Shown here: positions 62,596 to 64,000 of the stretch, one piece after another | Layout: each line of letters begins with the position of its first letter | Position numbering within the stretch: position 1 is the stretch's first letter | DNA from: a bacterium | GTDB taxonomy: Bacteria; Armatimonadota; Abditibacteriia; Abditibacteriales; Abditibacteriaceae | Assembly (NCBI GenBank): GCA_004172935.1 | Contig: SDZD01000011.1 | Coordinates: 96,617-160,616, forward strand | Length of the DNA stretch: 64,000 bases | Direction of reading: 5' to 3' | Program-made: the position numbers and the translations under genes | Notes under the pieces: model-generated | What the model saw: the letters and a program-made list of their open reading frames with translations, nothing else | Databases searched by the model: none | What the model was told of the DNA's origin: nothing

Positions 62596-63801
62596 TTACC
62601 CGCCCGCACTGAGGCGTTTGGCATCCTCGCCAGCGAGTAAATCGTGGGCTTCGTGTAGGCGGGCCGGAATTTGGGCCACGAGCGGATGGGAGCTAAGCGC
62701 CTGTGTCACCGCCGCCCACTTTTCGGGCGTGTCGAGTACGCCAGCGTGGGCGCCGGGAATCCAGGGGTCGGTGCCTTTCATCAGGTTATAGCGCCCTTTG
62801 GCCCAATCGACCAAGTCGAACGATTTGCCATAAGTGAGCAAGCGAAACGCCTCGCGCACGTTGAAACTTTCGGGCATCTGGTGGTGTTCCGGTAACGATT
62901 TATTCCAATACTGGCCCCAATCGTCACCAAAAACTCGCGATATTTCGGACTCTAAACGTGCTTCAACTGGCCCCAAAACACCCCTTAATTCATAATAAAA
63001 CTCTAATGAATTTACATGCTCATCGAAGTCGGATGGACGCGCTGCACCTATAGAGAGGGTATGGATTTGGGGTTTGGAAAGGCACCACAAATCGTTGAAT
63101 TGCATCGGGGAAAGCGGCGCACATAACTCGCGCATTTTGTCGGAAGGAGCTTGCAAACGTCCGCCTTTATCGGTTGGAGAAATGATGAAGACGCCCATAT
63201 CCTGACGAGTCGCCTCTTCAATAGCGGGCCAATTGAACTGATTGACGTAATAGTAGTGGATATTGATGTAGTCGAACTCGCCCGTTGCGCACACCTGAGT
63301 AATGACATCGCTGGGAGCATGAGTCGAAAATCCGATATTCCGAACGCGCCCTTCTTTTTGCAAACGACGAACGACCTCCATACAACCACCTTTTTTCAAA
63401 ACCCATTCGAGACTTTGCGGGGTATTGATACCGTGAAAAGCGAGCAGGTCTATATAGTCGAGTTGCAATAAGGAGTAGGATTTCTCGAAACGCTCGATAA
63501 ATTCCTTCGGGTGTTCGGTGGGGCCGACCTTGGTTTGCACGATCAGCTTTTCGCGCGGTAGCTTCGGCAGCACCCAACCCAACTGCATTTCAGAGGAGCC
63601 ATAACCACGCGCCGTCTCTATATGGTTGATGCCAAGTTCGAGCGCATGTTGGATGGTCGCTTCTATATTGGCTTGATTTTCGGGTTCGACTGCTTCGGGT
63701 TCGATTTGCCCCCACCCTTGTTGGTAACGCATTCCCCCACAGGAGAAGACAGGCATTAGCAGTTCGGTTCGCCCGAAACGGCGGTATTGCATCGCTGGCA
63801 T
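62596..63801 (-). CDS. Aldo/keto reductase with altered catalytic tetrad
   Basis: 401 residues. TIM-barrel aldo/keto reductase pattern: YRRFGRTELLMPVFSCGGM at the start, then HIETARGYGSSE, VQTKVG, LLAFHG and the NIGFSTHA strand. The Tyr (ARGYG), Lys and His of the catalytic tetrad are kept. The usual Asp (FDTA) is a Glu (HIETA), which I believe recurs in a subfamily. Substrate unknown. Single gene near the window end. Confidence 0.87.
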   Translation of the reverse strand: MPAMQYRRFGRTELLMPVFSCGGMRYQQGWGQIEPEAVEPENQANIEATIQHALELGINHIETARGYGSSEMQLGWVLPKLPREKLIVQTKVGPTEHPKEFIERFEKSYSLLQLDYIDLLAFHGINTPQSLEWVLKKGGCMEVVRRLQKEGRVRNIGFSTHAPSDVITQVCATGEFDYINIHYYYVNQFNWPAIEEATRQDMGVFIISPTDKGGRLQAPSDKMRELCAPLSPMQFNDLWCLSKPQIHTLSIGAARPSDFDEHVNSLEFYYELRGVLGPVEARLESEISRVFGDDWGQYWNKSLPEHHQMPESFNVREAFRLLTYGKSFDLVDWAKGRYNLMKGTDPWIPGAHAGVLDTPEKWAAVTQALSSHPLVAQIPARLHEAHDLLAGEDAKRLSAGG

Positions 63802-63903
63802 GAAGAATTAGTTTGAGCCTATTATGTGGCACTCTCTATAGAGGGCTTTAAAGCTCGAATTTGGGCTTCTGAAAAATAATCTAGGAAATTTTCCGAAAAG
63901 GGG

Positions 63904-63931
63904 TTGCGGAGTTCTGAAAATGCCGTATAAT
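63904..63931 (+). promoter_or_regulatory. Promoter near the window end
   Basis: TTGCGG (63904-63909), a 16-base spacer, then TATAAT (63926-63931). It is a good sigma-70-type match. The transcript would start near 63938 and run past the window end. The following 60 bases contain CTGACGAG and two GAAA runs but no identified gene or RNA family. Confidence 0.6.
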
Positions 63932-64000
63932 TTCCCGTTGCCCCTGACGAGGAGGCGCCGGACGCAAGCAAATCGCAAGCCGAAAGTGCCGAAATTCTCA

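Noticed and set aside
63945..64000. Known riboswitch or ribozyme (hammerhead, glmS, c-di-GMP)
   Set aside because: Only short boxes match; the required stems or conserved order are missing.
1..64000. CRISPR arrays, insertion sequences, prophage genes
   Set aside because: No spaced direct repeats, transposase or phage structural genes were seen.

Overview
The window is about 64 kb of gene-dense bacterial chromosome of moderate GC content. It shows no phage, plasmid, IS or CRISPR content. Three traits hint at the lineage. Two pseudopilins are of the type with an N-terminal [10 protein letters not shown] or FTLVEILVVI motif and a C-terminal DGHVK tail, as found in Planctomycetes, Armatimonadota and Abditibacteriota. 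Part of a Flp/Tad pilus locus is present. Very few genes have a recognisable Shine-Dalgarno sequence. I infer a Gram-negative-type envelope (secretin, beta-barrel-like protein, TAT and lipoprotein signals) and an Armatimonadota/Abditibacteriota-like host. That taxonomic guess rests on gene style only.

Layout. 0-6.7 kb: a CHASE3 histidine kinase, DsbD, and four ferritin-like paralogs, most of them exported. 6.7-10.6 kb: oxidative pentose phosphate genes (zwf, pgl), a deoxyribosyltransferase-like gene and a LURP-one-like protein. 10.6-16.2 kb: cpaB-cpaC-cpaE(tadZ)-like Flp pilus genes. 16.4-21.1 kb: a CNNM/CBS protein, a GYF_2 membrane protein, a pseudopilin operon and tRNA-Thr(CGT). 21.2-23.6 kb: a GH10 xylanase. 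23.67-27.97 kb: a candidate RiPP locus. 28-30.2 kb: mntR-mntH-like manganese genes with a likely operator. 30.3-36 kb: a ModF-like ABC ATPase, a HAD phosphatase and a MoxR-AAA/VWA-metallopeptidase pair. 36-40.3 kb: an intergenic stretch rich in inverted repeats, then a hydrolase, an SDR, a DUF4394 lipoprotein and a PNPOx-like protein. 40.3-49.2 kb: a GGDEF/EAL protein, an ABC-2 permease, glnD, a long perfect inverted repeat and an MBOAT acyltransferase. 49.2-52.3 kb: a pseudopilin with two uncharacterised secreted proteins. 52.4-56.4 kb: aroB, an unknown protein, a DPPR-synthase-like UbiA enzyme and a pseudo-receiver/zinc-ribbon protein. 56.5-63.8 kb: a hybrid histidine kinase, a beta-barrel-like protein, PlsC, a GspE/PilB ATPase and an aldo/keto reductase.

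The most notable system is the RiPP locus at 23674-27974. Three tandem paralogous peptides of 50-56 residues share a near-identical block (YEAP, IESVLT, LEREVHYAG) with divergent tails. They are followed by a PqqD-like recognition protein, an HprK-like P-loop protein and an unusual fusion of a radical SAM enzyme with a nucleotidyltransferase-family domain. The peptides resemble PqqA in architecture (aromatic-x-x-P, then a Glu close to a Tyr). No exporter, protease, asparagine synthetase or cyclase is nearby. The locus could make a PQQ/mycofactocin-like cofactor or a new modified-peptide class; the product is unknown.

Other points worth attention: a receiver domain with Asp replaced by Glu, fused to a zinc ribbon; a duplicated zincin domain with one dead copy; a ferritin-like family in which predicted metal ligands erode; a 59-bp perfect inverted repeat; an AT-rich block with three-way-junction potential; and several large hairpins between genes. 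Most transcription units end in strong, often bidirectional hairpins.
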